Assembly (NCBI RefSeq): GCF_000522985.1
Contig: NZ_CP007128.1
Location: 2,960,220 to 3,024,219 of the forward strand
Length of the DNA stretch: 64,000 nucleotides
Direction of reading: 5' to 3'
DNA from: Gemmatirosa kalamazoonensis
Lineage (GTDB): Bacteria; Gemmatimonadota; Gemmatimonadetes; Gemmatimonadales; Gemmatimonadaceae
In this document: positions 9,201-17,229 of the stretch, piece after piece
Layout: each line of letters begins with the position of its first letter
Position numbering within the stretch: position 1 is the first letter of the stretch
Notes under the pieces: model-generated
The model's database searches: none
What the model was told of the DNA's origin: nothing
The model's input: only the letters and a program-made list of their open reading frames with translations
Translations under genes and position numbers: made by a program

Positions 9201-11020
9201 GCCAGCTCGCCGGCGTGCGCGCCGCGGCGGACGTCCAGGGGCGGCTGAACGGACGCCTCACGCTCGGCGGCACGCGCGTCGCGCCGGTCGTCGACGTGCG
9301 CGCGTACACCGACGCGCTGCGCGTCGCGAGCGCGCCGGTCGATTCGTTAGGCCTCTCGGCGCGCTACGCGGCGCGGCGGCTCGACGGTGACCTCACGCTG
9401 TTCCGCGCCGGCGCGCCGCTGCTCACGGCGACGGCGGCACTGCCGCTGGACCTCGCGCTCACCCCCGTCGCGAACCGGCAGCTCCCGGACACGCTGCACG
9501 GCGCGCTCCGCGCCGACTCGCTCGACCTCGCGCTGCTTGCCGCGCTCATGCCCGGTGTGCAGAACGTCGCCGGCAACGTGCGCGCGACGGCGGATCTGCG
9601 CGGCACGTGGGAGCACCCGCTGCTGTTCGGCGCGCTGCGGCTGCGCGGCGGCGCGGCGAACGTCCTGCCTGGTGGACTGAAGTTGCAGGACATGGTGGCC
9701 GACGTCGCGCTCTCCGGCGACACGCTGCGCATCGACAGCGTCTCCGTGCGCAGCACCGGTACGGCGCGGCTGAGCGGGCTCGTGACGTTCGCGCCGCTCC
9801 GCAACCCGGGGCTCGACCTCCGCTTCACGGCGCACAACTTCCTCGCCATCGACCGCCCGCGCCTCGCCACGCTGTGGCTCTCGACGCCGCAGACGGTGAC
9901 GCTCACCGGCCCGTACCTCGGCGCGACGCTGCGCGGCGCGGTGCGCGCGGACCGCGGCCGCATCTACATCCCGGAGCTGATCGAGAAGCGCGTCGTCGAC
10001 CTGAACGAGTACAAGGACGTCGTCGACACGTCGGCGCTCGCGACGCGGTCGCTGCTGCCCGGCGCGCCGAGCGCGTTCGTGGAGAACCTCGCGGTGGAGG
10101 ACGTGAGCGTCGGCGTGGGCGACGACGTGTGGCTGCGCTCCCCGGAAGCGAACATCAAGCTCGGCGGATCGCTCGCCGTGACGCGCGCGCGCGCCGCGCT
10201 GCTCGGCGGGCGCACCCGCGAGCAGCTCGCGCTGCGCGGCAGCCTCGCGGTGGAGCGCGGCACGTACCGGCTCAGCCTCCCGCCGATCGCGGCGCCGATC
10301 TTCGACGTGCAGCCCGGGACGCTCCGCTTCTTCGGCACGCCCGATCTCAACCCGACGCTCGACATCCGCGCCATCCACACCGTCAGGCAGGTGCGGCACG
10401 GCACGAACCGCCCCGACGTGCGCGTGCAGGTCGCCATCGGCGGCACGCTGAACAGCCCCTCGCTCACGCTGTCGAGCCCCGACGATCCGTCGATCGCGAC
10501 GACGGATCTCATCAGCTACCTCGTCACCGGCGAGCCCGCGGCGGTCGTCCTCGGCCAGCAGGGCGGGACGTCCGGCGCGGAGCAGGCGGTCGCGTTAGGC
10601 CTGCGCCTGGTCGGCAGCTACGCGTCGGGCGCGCTCTCGGCGGGCGGACCGTTCGACGTCGTGCAGGTCGAGACCGTGTCGTCGTCCGACCCGGGCAGCA
10701 CGAGCATCCTCAGCTCCGGCCGCTCGATCCTCGAGCGCACCCGACTCGGCGTCGGCGGGCAGTTCGGCGAGAAGACGTTCTACACGTTCAGCACGGGCAT
10801 CTGCGGCCTCGGCCTCGGCGGCTCGCCCACCGACTTCCGGCTCTTCCGGCGCAACCTCGGGTTCAAGGTGGAGCACCGCCTCACGCCGATGTTCAGCGTG
10901 CAGTTCGGCATCGAGCCCGGCTCGCAGACGCAGGCCTGCAACGCGAGCATCTCGTCCACGTCCATCCTCCAGACGCCCCCGCAGGGCGGGTTCGACTTCC
11001 TGCGTCAGTGGTCGTTCTGA
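6272..11020 (+). CDS. tamB: TamB-like translocation/assembly module protein (AsmA-like/DUF490)
   Basis: TamB is a very long periplasm-spanning protein, anchored in the inner membrane, that works with TamA-type Omp85 proteins and in lipid transport to the outer membrane. The 1582-aa chain has one N-terminal helix (about 5-29). A long repetitive beta-rich body follows (many GxL/xDSLxL strands), then the conserved DUF490 C-terminal region (about 1200-1582, e.g. RGxxxLSLPPIAAPIFDVQPG). It follows the Omp85 gene, the usual tamA-tamB order. Around residues 815-865 an Arg/Pro/Ala-rich segment interrupts the strands; it contains a run of nine G bases (8793-8801) and is bracketed by two cysteines. Two of the four in-gene GTTAGGC words are read as Leu-Gly using the rare TTA codon in plainly visible PLGG and SLGG contexts. 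Confidence 0.9.
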   Translation: MSRRKLVALVSAAFLLAVLVGVVALVVGVTQTGTGQDYIRHVVTDQIAPRLQGKLYVGRISGSFFDGVTVDSVELRGPDDSLVAAVGRIRVWYDVRDLVDKRVLVKRLELDRPVVHLTQYEDMSWNYKTVLKPQPAGPKRTQRGWGDFIVADSVRIRGGQFLLTLPWHPADSLRGTRRDSAIAYNTRRRDAEIRRRADGFGRTYRWTGIDLALSHMSLAEPDSAAKTFAVERLNVDESDPPFVWRDVRGAVRIEQDTLRARIAHFDLPGSTGSGTAHVVWGSGLPTRYDIRVVGDSVSLQDVAWVYPTLPRTGGGSMLLRIVNDPKNLRVLQYAVSKMDVRTTKSHLTGDVTFAVGGPVLGVKDVVMTAQPVNWDLLRVINGKPFPYDFQGNLTGTVRARGGPVNRFNIDDARLAYDDAHVPGAVSRFTGRGQVDILFPAFTVFRGFDLNVDRLDLRTPRALNKSFPPLGGWVEGRARLDSLWLDVRVSNADVTHHDGPAPPNHFTGGGRVTIGDKFLTYDLALQAAPLSLTTLARSYPTLPARGLLTGPMELKGTVDDLYVKTTLTGDAGTLAYEGMVDSFEPSYALRGRGTATGLDLRTLLGAASAPAGSAASRTPATSLTFGYDADVRGSSLADLAGSLTMDLSRSRIDSLRLRSGIARLGFGDGRLRVDSLALESAAFDLSARGALGLAPGARDSLRFTASADSLGGLRRYLVSGPTAAEDSLAGSLSVAGTAVGTIDTSAASLGLVVDARVRGRGLARRTFFASSLDGRVRVDDAMRHPFVDARFDADSVGLGKLRLGFAQATYVTDTSASAPRECTVARSIGAAGRSPLPNLGRRGGALPRELRSATTANAASPAEPAEPAVQCGRFAVRALSDSGPAVAVAGSTAIGDDTTRVVVDSARLGLTPGHAYRLTAPARVVMTTAGNTTALDTLTLRDEIGAQLSVAGLLQDTGAVYGLLAVERVPLGDLLQLGQLAGVRAAADVQGRLNGRLTLGGTRVAPVVDVRAYTDALRVASAPVDSLGLSARYAARRLDGDLTLFRAGAPLLTATAALPLDLALTPVANRQLPDTLHGALRADSLDLALLAALMPGVQNVAGNVRATADLRGTWEHPLLFGALRLRGGAANVLPGGLKLQDMVADVALSGDTLRIDSVSVRSTGTARLSGLVTFAPLRNPGLDLRFTAHNFLAIDRPRLATLWLSTPQTVTLTGPYLGATLRGAVRADRGRIYIPELIEKRVVDLNEYKDVVDTSALATRSLLPGAPSAFVENLAVEDVSVGVGDDVWLRSPEANIKLGGSLAVTRARAALLGGRTREQLALRGSLAVERGTYRLSLPPIAAPIFDVQPGTLRFFGTPDLNPTLDIRAIHTVRQVRHGTNRPDVRVQVAIGGTLNSPSLTLSSPDDPSIATTDLISYLVTGEPAAVVLGQQGGTSGAEQAVALGLRLVGSYASGALSAGGPFDVVQVETVSSSDPGSTSILSSGRSILERTRLGVGGQFGEKTFYTFSTGICGLGLGGSPTDFRLFRRNLGFKVEHRLTPMFSVQFGIEPGSQTQACNASISSTSILQTPPQGGFDFLRQWSF

Positions 11021-11075
11021 AGACGGCGGCGGTGTGGCGGCGCGGGGTCCCGCGCGCATGTCGAGCTGCTCGTCG

Positions 11076-11163
11076 GTTGGACGCGGATCGCGCGGATGGC
11101 GCGGATAGGTTGCCGCCTAACGTCTCCGGTCTATCCGCGTCATCCGCGCGATCCGCGTCCAAC
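11076..11163. repeat. 33-bp inverted repeat with GCCTAAC in its loop
   Basis: The arms 11076-11108 and 11131-11163 are complementary over 33 bases, with one G-U-compatible mismatch. They are built of 9-bp words of the form GCGGATCGC/GCGGATGGC. The 22-base loop holds the recurrent word GCCTAACG (11115-11122). The element fills the spacer between tamB and the lipid-kinase gene. No T-run follows, so it is not a classical intrinsic terminator. Confidence 0.93.
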
Positions 11164-11174
11164 GGCAGCCGCCC

Positions 11175-12092
11175 GTGAGCGGTTCCCTCATCCGACGCGC
11201 CTTGCTCGTCGTGAATCCCGCGGCTCGGAAGGCGGCGAGCCGCGAGGCCGACGCGGTGCGCGCGTTCGGCGAGCTGGGCGTCGCGATCGACGTCAGACAC
11301 ACGCACCGCGCCGGCGACGCGGCGGACATCGCGGCCGCCGCCGTCGGCGACGGGGCGATCGACGCGGTGTTCACGCTCGGCGGCGACGGCACGGCGATGG
11401 AGGTCGTGGGCGCGCTCGCGGGTGGGAACGTCCCCGTCGGCATCCTGCCGGGCGGCACGGGCAACCTCATCGCGCGCACGCTCGGCACGCCGCTCGGCGT
11501 CGCGAAGGCGGTGCGCGCGCTCGTCGGCGGCGACGCGGCGCGGATCGACCTCGGCGTGGTGGAAGGGAGCGGCATCCCCGCGCGCCACTTCGCGTTCGCG
11601 GCCGGCGTCGGCATCGACGCGCGCATGATCGAGGAGACGCCGGCCCGGCTCAAGCGGCGGCTCGGCGTGCTCGCGTACGCGCTCACGGCGAGCCGCGCGA
11701 TCCTCGCCGGCGACCGCTTTCCCGTGCGCGTGGTGGTCGACGGCGAGGAGATCCGGCGCGACGCGGCGGCGGTCATGATCGTGAACTTCGGCGCCGTGCT
11801 CGGGGACCTGTTCCGCTTCGGGCCAGGGATCCGCCACGACGACGGGCTGCTCGACCTCTGCCTGTTCGCGCCGCGCTCGGCCACGGACGCCGTGCGCGTG
11901 CTGTGGCGCCTCGTGCGGAAGGACTTCCGCGACGACGCGTCGCTCGTCTATCGCGCCGGCCGCGAGTTCCTCGTCGAACCGGCGGAGCCGCGCGCGGCGC
12001 AGGCCGACGGCGAGCTGCTGGGCCGGACGCCGATCGCGGTGCGCGTGGTGCCGCTGGCCGCCACGCTGCTCGTTCCCGCCTCCGGGCGTTAG
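11175..12092 (+). CDS. Diacylglycerol/lipid kinase family protein (YegS/BmrU type)
   Basis: The enzyme transfers phosphate from ATP or CTP to a lipid hydroxyl and is cytoplasmic or membrane-associated. The 305-aa chain opens with the DAGK catalytic domain: VVNPAARKA near residue 12, then the nucleotide-binding GGDGTAMEV at about 73-81 and the glycine-rich PGGTGN at about 95-100. The C-terminal half has the usual sandwich fold region (FAFAAGVGIDARM, about 135-147; DDGLLDLCLF). The GTG start at 11175 sits just after the palindromic spacer. Family members act on diacylglycerol, phosphatidylglycerol or sphingoid bases, and the substrate cannot be named. It ends 12 bases before the kinase gene. 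Confidence 0.88.
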   Translation: MSGSLIRRALLVVNPAARKAASREADAVRAFGELGVAIDVRHTHRAGDAADIAAAAVGDGAIDAVFTLGGDGTAMEVVGALAGGNVPVGILPGGTGNLIARTLGTPLGVAKAVRALVGGDAARIDLGVVEGSGIPARHFAFAAGVGIDARMIEETPARLKRRLGVLAYALTASRAILAGDRFPVRVVVDGEEIRRDAAAVMIVNFGAVLGDLFRFGPGIRHDDGLLDLCLFAPRSATDAVRVLWRLVRKDFRDDASLVYRAGREFLVEPAEPRAAQADGELLGRTPIAVRVVPLAATLLVPASGR

Positions 12093-12104
12093 CTTCCGCG
12101 CCGC

Positions 12105-15100
12105 ATGGCCGCTCCGTCGTCGCCCGTCGATTCGCTCGTCGTCCTGCAGGACGCCCTTCTCGCCGCCGGCCGCGCCGCGGAGCTCGGCGAGCAGCTGCGC
12201 GTGCTCGCGACCGCGCTCGCGACGCTCGCCGGCGGCCAGACGACGATCGTCGTGCGCGACGAGTCGCTCGCCGCGATCCGCACCGTGCAGGTCCGGCCCG
12301 CCGGGGGCGGCGTCGAGGACGTGCCCGCCGCCGACCGATCGACGATCGCCGCTCCCGTGTGGCGGCGGTGGCTCCGGCTGCTGAAGGCGCGGCGCGCGCA
12401 GCTCGCGGCGCCGGGCGCCACGGGTCCGGTCTACGCCCTCGACCTCTCCGACCAGTGGGCGCGCAGCGAGTTCGGTCAGGCGCTGGCCGGACTGCCGCCG
12501 GAGAGCACCATGGGCGCCGCGCCGACGGCGGAGCGCGTCGGCCCCGCCGGGCTGCTCGTCGCGCCGATCCTCGCGCGCGACGGCGCGGTGCTCGCCACGC
12601 TCGTGCAGGAGCTGCCCGACCGGTGGCCGCCCTCACCCGACGTGGTGCGCGCCGTGGAGCTGCTCGGCCAGCAGATCGGGCACCACGTGGCGGAGGCGCG
12701 GCTCGCCGCGCTCGCCGGGCGCCGCGCCGAGCGGCTGCAGCGGCTGCAGGAGGCCGGGGCCGCGCTCACCCGCTCGCTCGACGAGGGCGAGATCGTGCGC
12801 GAGCTGGCGAAGCAGGTGAGCCGCGTCGTCCCCGCCGACGGCATCGTCGTCGCGCACCCGGACCTCGAGAGCGGCGTGGTGCGCACCGCGCTGCGCCTCG
12901 TGCGCGGGCTGTCGCGTCCACGCGCCGACCAGCCGTTAGGCGCGGGCCCGCTCGCCGAAGCGGCGCGCAGCGGCGAGACCGTGCGCGTCGACGACTACGA
13001 TCCGTCGCAGTCGCCGCTCGCCGCCGCCGACGACGTGGTCGGCGACGCGGGACCCGCCGGCTCGGTGCTCGTCATGCCGATGCGCGTCGGCACGCAGCTC
13101 GTCGGCGTCGTCGCCGTGCACGCCGCGGCGCCGCGCGCGTATCGCGCGGAGGACGAGGAGCTGCTCCGCGCGGTGACCGCGCAGGCCGGCACCGCGATCG
13201 CGAACGCGCGGCTGTTCGCGGAGAGCGAGGCGGAGCGTCGACAGAGCGAGGCGCTCGCCGAGGTGGCGCGCGCGGTCGGCGGCTCGCTCCGCTTCGGCGA
13301 GGTGCTGCGCCTCATCCTCCGCCACACGTCGGCGCTGCTGAAGGCGGGCGGCGCGTGCGTCGCGCTGAGGCGCGACGACTACCTGCACATCGTCGCCGGC
13401 GTCGGCGCGGCGAGCCTGCTCTCCGGCGTGCACGTGCCGGCGGGAGCGAGCATGATGGGGCGCTCGATGCAGGACGGCCGCCCGTACATCTCGAACGATG
13501 TCCCGCAGGACGAAGGCTACTACGCGCCGCTGCGCCGGGTCGCGCCGATCGAGAAGGCGGTGCTCGTGCCGCTCGTCGGCGCCGAAGGCCCGATCGGCGT
13601 GATCGTCGCCATCAACCGCGAGGCCGACTTCACCGATCTCGATGCGCGCGTGCTGCAGCGGCTCGCCGACCACGTCGCCGTCGCGATCGTGAACGCGCGT
13701 CTGTTCGAGGAGGTCACGTCGGCGACGCGCGAGTGGAAGGTCGCCTTCGACGCGGTGGCGGCGGGGCTCGTGGTGCTCGATGACCAGGGGCGCGTACGGC
13801 GATGCAACCAGCGCGCGGCGGAGCTGGCGGGCGCGCCCGGCCCGAAGGCGCTGCTCGGCCGCGGCTTCCGCGACGCGTTGGGCATCGCGCCCGCCGGCCG
13901 TCCGTCGCTCGACGCGCCCGCGTTCGACGTCATCGACCGCGCGCTGGCCCTCGGCGAGGAGGCGCGCGACATCGTGCGCGCGGCCACGCGCGGCGTGTGG
14001 CTCGACGTGCTCGCCTCGCCGCACCCCGACGGCGGCACGGTCGTGACGTTCCACGACGTCACCGCCGACCGCGAGCGCGCCGCGGCCCTCGCGCGCTCCG
14101 AGGCGCGCTACGAGCGCCTCGTCGAGTCCGCGACCGACGCGATCTTCACCGTCGACGCCGACGGGCGCATCACGTCGGTGAACCACGCCGTGGAGCGCGC
14201 GACGGGCCGCGAGCGCGAGGATCTCATCGGCGAGCGGTACGACGCGCTCCTCGCGAGCGCCGACGCGCGCGAGGTGGCGGCGGAGCTGCTCGCCGCGGCG
14301 CTGCGCGGCGAGCGTGTGCGGCGCGAGGTGCGCTTCCTCGACGCCGCGGGCGGCGCGCACACCGGGTCGCTCGTCGCCGCGCCGATCGTCGAGGACGCGA
14401 TGGTGGTCGGCGTGCTCGGCGTCATGCGCGACGTGACCGACGAGCGACGGCTCTCCGATCAGCTCATGCAGCGCGAGAAGCTCGCGACGGTGGGCCGTCT
14501 CGTGCGCGGCATCGCGCACGAGCTGAACAACCCGCTCACGAGCGTGCTGACGCTCGCCGACCTGCTCGTCGGCGACGGCGCGGCGCCGGCCGATGACGAC
14601 GAGCACACGCCCGATCCCGCCGACGTCCGCGACGCGGCGCTCGCCATCCGCGCCGAGGCGCGCCGCGCGGCGCGCATCATGGGGAAGCTGCACGCGTTCG
14701 CGCGTCAGCGCGCGCCCGAGCGCACGAGCACCGACGTGAATCGCGTCGTGCTCGACGCGCTCGAGCTGCGCCGCTACGCGCTGCGCATGCAGGAGGTCGA
14801 CATCGACGTGGATCTCGACTACGAGCTGCCCGTGACGTGGGCCGACGCGAACCAGCTCCAGCAGGTGTTCCTGCAGATCGTCACCGCGTCGGAGCAGTCG
14901 CTCGCCGACGTGCCCGCGGGCAGCCGCCGCCTCGCGCTGCGCACGCGCCGCGTCGGCGACGCGATCGAGGCGGCGTTCGTCGACAGCGGACGCGGGTACA
15001 GCGACGAGCGCGCGGCACGGCTGCTCGAACCGTTCGGCGCGGGCGACGACACCGAGCACGACGCCGACCTCGCGGTGTCGAGCGAGATCGTGCGCGCGCA

Positions 15101-15233
15101 CGGCGGCCGCATCCGCGTGGAGCGCGTGCCCGACGGCGGCGCCGCGGTGGTCGTCGAGCTCCCGTACGTGCCGCCCCCGGCGCTGAGCGCCGACGCGGGC
15201 GCGCTGCCGTTAGGCGCGGCGGGCGACGGGTGA
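12105..15233 (+). CDS. Multi-GAF/PAS sensor histidine kinase with degenerate ATPase domain
   Basis: This is a soluble sensor of 1042 aa without membrane segments. In order it has a GAF-like region (about 20-190), two clear GAF domains (about 205-370 and 390-540), two PAS domains (about 550-660 and 668-790), HisKA with H805 in GIAHELNNPLTS, and a HATPase domain (about 900-1030). The ATPase domain is odd. The N box, normally NLLxNA, reads LQIVTASE (about 920-927) and lacks the Mg-binding Asn. The G2 loop, normally GTGLGL, reads EHDADLAVS (about 985-993). The DSGRG of G1 survives. It may have lost kinase activity and act as phosphatase, scaffold or partner of another kinase. Its TGA overlaps the next gene's GTG. 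Confidence 0.87.
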   Translation: MAAPSSPVDSLVVLQDALLAAGRAAELGEQLRVLATALATLAGGQTTIVVRDESLAAIRTVQVRPAGGGVEDVPAADRSTIAAPVWRRWLRLLKARRAQLAAPGATGPVYALDLSDQWARSEFGQALAGLPPESTMGAAPTAERVGPAGLLVAPILARDGAVLATLVQELPDRWPPSPDVVRAVELLGQQIGHHVAEARLAALAGRRAERLQRLQEAGAALTRSLDEGEIVRELAKQVSRVVPADGIVVAHPDLESGVVRTALRLVRGLSRPRADQPLGAGPLAEAARSGETVRVDDYDPSQSPLAAADDVVGDAGPAGSVLVMPMRVGTQLVGVVAVHAAAPRAYRAEDEELLRAVTAQAGTAIANARLFAESEAERRQSEALAEVARAVGGSLRFGEVLRLILRHTSALLKAGGACVALRRDDYLHIVAGVGAASLLSGVHVPAGASMMGRSMQDGRPYISNDVPQDEGYYAPLRRVAPIEKAVLVPLVGAEGPIGVIVAINREADFTDLDARVLQRLADHVAVAIVNARLFEEVTSATREWKVAFDAVAAGLVVLDDQGRVRRCNQRAAELAGAPGPKALLGRGFRDALGIAPAGRPSLDAPAFDVIDRALALGEEARDIVRAATRGVWLDVLASPHPDGGTVVTFHDVTADRERAAALARSEARYERLVESATDAIFTVDADGRITSVNHAVERATGREREDLIGERYDALLASADAREVAAELLAAALRGERVRREVRFLDAAGGAHTGSLVAAPIVEDAMVVGVLGVMRDVTDERRLSDQLMQREKLATVGRLVRGIAHELNNPLTSVLTLADLLVGDGAAPADDDEHTPDPADVRDAALAIRAEARRAARIMGKLHAFARQRAPERTSTDVNRVVLDALELRRYALRMQEVDIDVDLDYELPVTWADANQLQQVFLQIVTASEQSLADVPAGSRRLALRTRRVGDAIEAAFVDSGRGYSDERAARLLEPFGAGDDTEHDADLAVSSEIVRAHGGRIRVERVPDGGAAVVVELPYVPPPALSADAGALPLGAAGDG

Positions 15234-16237
15234 GCGCGATCGACTCGCCGGTCGATCTGGCGCCGTTCGGTCTCGCGCTCGGCCACGCGACCGACGCCGA
15301 CGGCGCCACGGGGCTCACCGTCGTACGCGGCATCGATGCGTCGTTCCGCGCCGCGGCGGCCATCGTCGGCCGCGCGACCGGCACGCGCGAGCTGCATGCC
15401 GCGTCGCCCGCGCATCTCGTCGACCGCGTCGACGCGATCCTGCTCACCGGCGGCTCCGCGTACGGCCTCGACGCCGCGGCCGGTGTGATGCGCTGGATGG
15501 AGGAGCGAGGGCGCGGCTTTCCGGTCGGCGCCGGCGTCGTGCCGATCGTCCCCGCGGCGGTGCTGTTCGACCTCGGACCGTTAGGCCGCTTCGACGCGCG
15601 TCCCACGCCGGCGATGGCGTACGACGCCTGCGACCGCGCGGCGCCGCTCGTCACGGAGCAGGGCAGCGTCGGCGCCGGCACCGGCGCCACCGTCGGCAAG
15701 GCGCTCGGCGCCGCGCGCGCGATGAAGGGGGGCGTCGGCTGCGTCGTCGTCGAGGGCGGTGGGATGCGCGCCACGGGCGTCGCGGCGGTGAACGCGTTCG
15801 GCGACGTGCGCGACGCGGACGGCCGCATCGTCGCCGGCGCGCGCGGGGAGAACGGGTTCGCGGACACGGCGGCGATGCTCGCGGCCGGCGTGGGCGGCGC
15901 CTCGCGCTTCGGTGCCGCGAGCGCGGCGTCGCCCGATGCGCTGCAGCACACGACGCTCTGCCTCGTCGCCGTCGACGCGCCGCTCGGCCGGCAGGCGCTC
16001 GCGCAGCTCGCGCGCGCCGCCACCGCCGCGCTCTATCGCCGCATCACGCCGTGCGGCACGACGTTCGACGGGGACACGGTGTTCGCCGTCTCGCCGCTCG
16101 GCACGCCGATCGACGATCCCGCGCTCGCGCTGCGCGCCGAGTCGCTCGCCGTGCGCGCGCTCGAGGCGGCGATCGAGCGCGCGGTGCGCGAGGCCGTCGG
16201 CCGCGACGGGATCCCGGGTCTCGCGGACGGCTCGTGA
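15230..16237 (+). CDS. P1 family peptidase (DmpA/NylC-type Ntn hydrolase)
   Basis: The protein is a member of the S58/P1 family, whose precursors self-cleave to expose an N-terminal Ser or Thr nucleophile. The 335-aa chain shows LTGGSAYGLDAAAGVMRW (about 65-82), EQGSVGAGTGATVGK (about 143-157) and the cleavage region QHTTLCLVAVDAPLG with candidate nucleophile Thr241, then FDGDTVFAVS. Relatives I know have Asn just before this Thr (NTT); here it is His240. The GTG start overlaps the histidine-kinase stop (GTGA), so the genes are coupled. Known family activities include beta-aminopeptidase and nylon-oligomer hydrolase; the real substrate is unknown. There is no signal peptide, so it is cytoplasmic. 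Confidence 0.87.
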   Translation: MSAIDSPVDLAPFGLALGHATDADGATGLTVVRGIDASFRAAAAIVGRATGTRELHAASPAHLVDRVDAILLTGGSAYGLDAAAGVMRWMEERGRGFPVGAGVVPIVPAAVLFDLGPLGRFDARPTPAMAYDACDRAAPLVTEQGSVGAGTGATVGKALGAARAMKGGVGCVVVEGGGMRATGVAAVNAFGDVRDADGRIVAGARGENGFADTAAMLAAGVGGASRFGAASAASPDALQHTTLCLVAVDAPLGRQALAQLARAATAALYRRITPCGTTFDGDTVFAVSPLGTPIDDPALALRAESLAVRALEAAIERAVREAVGRDGIPGLADGS

Positions 16238-16281
16238 ACTCCGGGCTTGACTGAACGCGCCGCCTCCGAAGGATTACGCAG

Positions 16282-17223
16282 ATGACCAGCCCCCCACCGC
16301 TCGTCGCCGCCCCCGCCTTCGCGCTCGTCCGCGCGCCGATCGCTCCGATGCACGCCGAGCCGAGCGTGCAGAGCATCCAGGTCACGCAGACGCTGTTCGG
16401 CCACGCGCCGAGCGTCGTCGATACCGACGGCGACTGGCATCGGCTGCGCACGCTGGACGGCTACGAGGGGTGGACGCACGTCGGCTACCTCGCCGTGCTC
16501 GACACGCCGACGCCGATCGCGGTGTCGGAGGCGTCGCTGCGCGACCTGCTCGCCGAGGACGTCACGCCGCCGCCGAAGAACGGCAACGCGACGAACGGCA
16601 ACGCGACGAACGGCGCGAACGGCGGCGCGACCGGCGGCCGGTTCGATCCGACGCGACTCCAGAACCTGCTCGGCGGCGATGCGGTGCCGCGCTTCTCGCT
16701 CGGCTGCACGGTGCTCGCCGGCGAGCGTCGGCTGCGGCTTCCGCTCGGCGCGTGGGTGCACTCGGCGCAGACCCTGCTCGACGGGCAGGTGATCGGGCTC
16801 GACGAGCTCGCGGTGCGCTTCCCGACCGAGCGCGATCAGCTCGTGCGCACCGCGGCGCGCTGGTTCGAGGGCACGAGCTACCAGTGGGGCGGCGTGACGC
16901 CGTGGGGCGCCGACTGCTCGGGGCTCGCCCAGACCGTGTTCGGCATGCACGGCATCTCGCTCCCGCGCGACGCGTGGATGCAGGCGAAGACGGGGCGCGA
17001 CGCGGGTCACGACCTCGCGGCGCTGGAGCCGGCCGACCTGCTGTTCTTCTCCGACCGGCCCGACCGGCTCGTCACGCACGTCGCGATCTCCGCGGGCGCC
17101 GGCCGCGTGGTGCATCTCGCGCTCGGCCGCGGCGGCTTCGCGTACGACGACCTGCTCGACGAGAACGATCCGTACGCGCGCAAGCTCGCGCAGCGGTTCG
17201 TCTGCGCGCGCCGCTACTTCTAG
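16282..17223 (+). CDS. NlpC/P60 (C40) cysteine peptidase with SH3-like domains
   Basis: This is a gamma-D-glutamyl-diamino-acid endopeptidase type enzyme acting on peptidoglycan peptides. The 313-aa chain has an SH3-like domain (about 15-75, WHRLRTLDGYEGWTHVGYL). A low-complexity Asn/Gly/Ala/Thr linker follows (about 97-116, from tandem AACGGCAACGCG words), then a second SH3-like region (about 128-175). The catalytic domain has Cys212 in WGADCSGLAQ and His266 in LVTHVAIS. No secretion signal is visible, which is unusual unless the substrates are recycled muropeptides as for YkfC-type enzymes. A GAAGGA ribosome site lies 8 bases before the ATG. Confidence 0.9.
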   Translation: MTSPPPLVAAPAFALVRAPIAPMHAEPSVQSIQVTQTLFGHAPSVVDTDGDWHRLRTLDGYEGWTHVGYLAVLDTPTPIAVSEASLRDLLAEDVTPPPKNGNATNGNATNGANGGATGGRFDPTRLQNLLGGDAVPRFSLGCTVLAGERRLRLPLGAWVHSAQTLLDGQVIGLDELAVRFPTERDQLVRTAARWFEGTSYQWGGVTPWGADCSGLAQTVFGMHGISLPRDAWMQAKTGRDAGHDLAALEPADLLFFSDRPDRLVTHVAISAGAGRVVHLALGRGGFAYDDLLDENDPYARKLAQRFVCARRYF

Positions 17224-17229
17224 CGCGCG

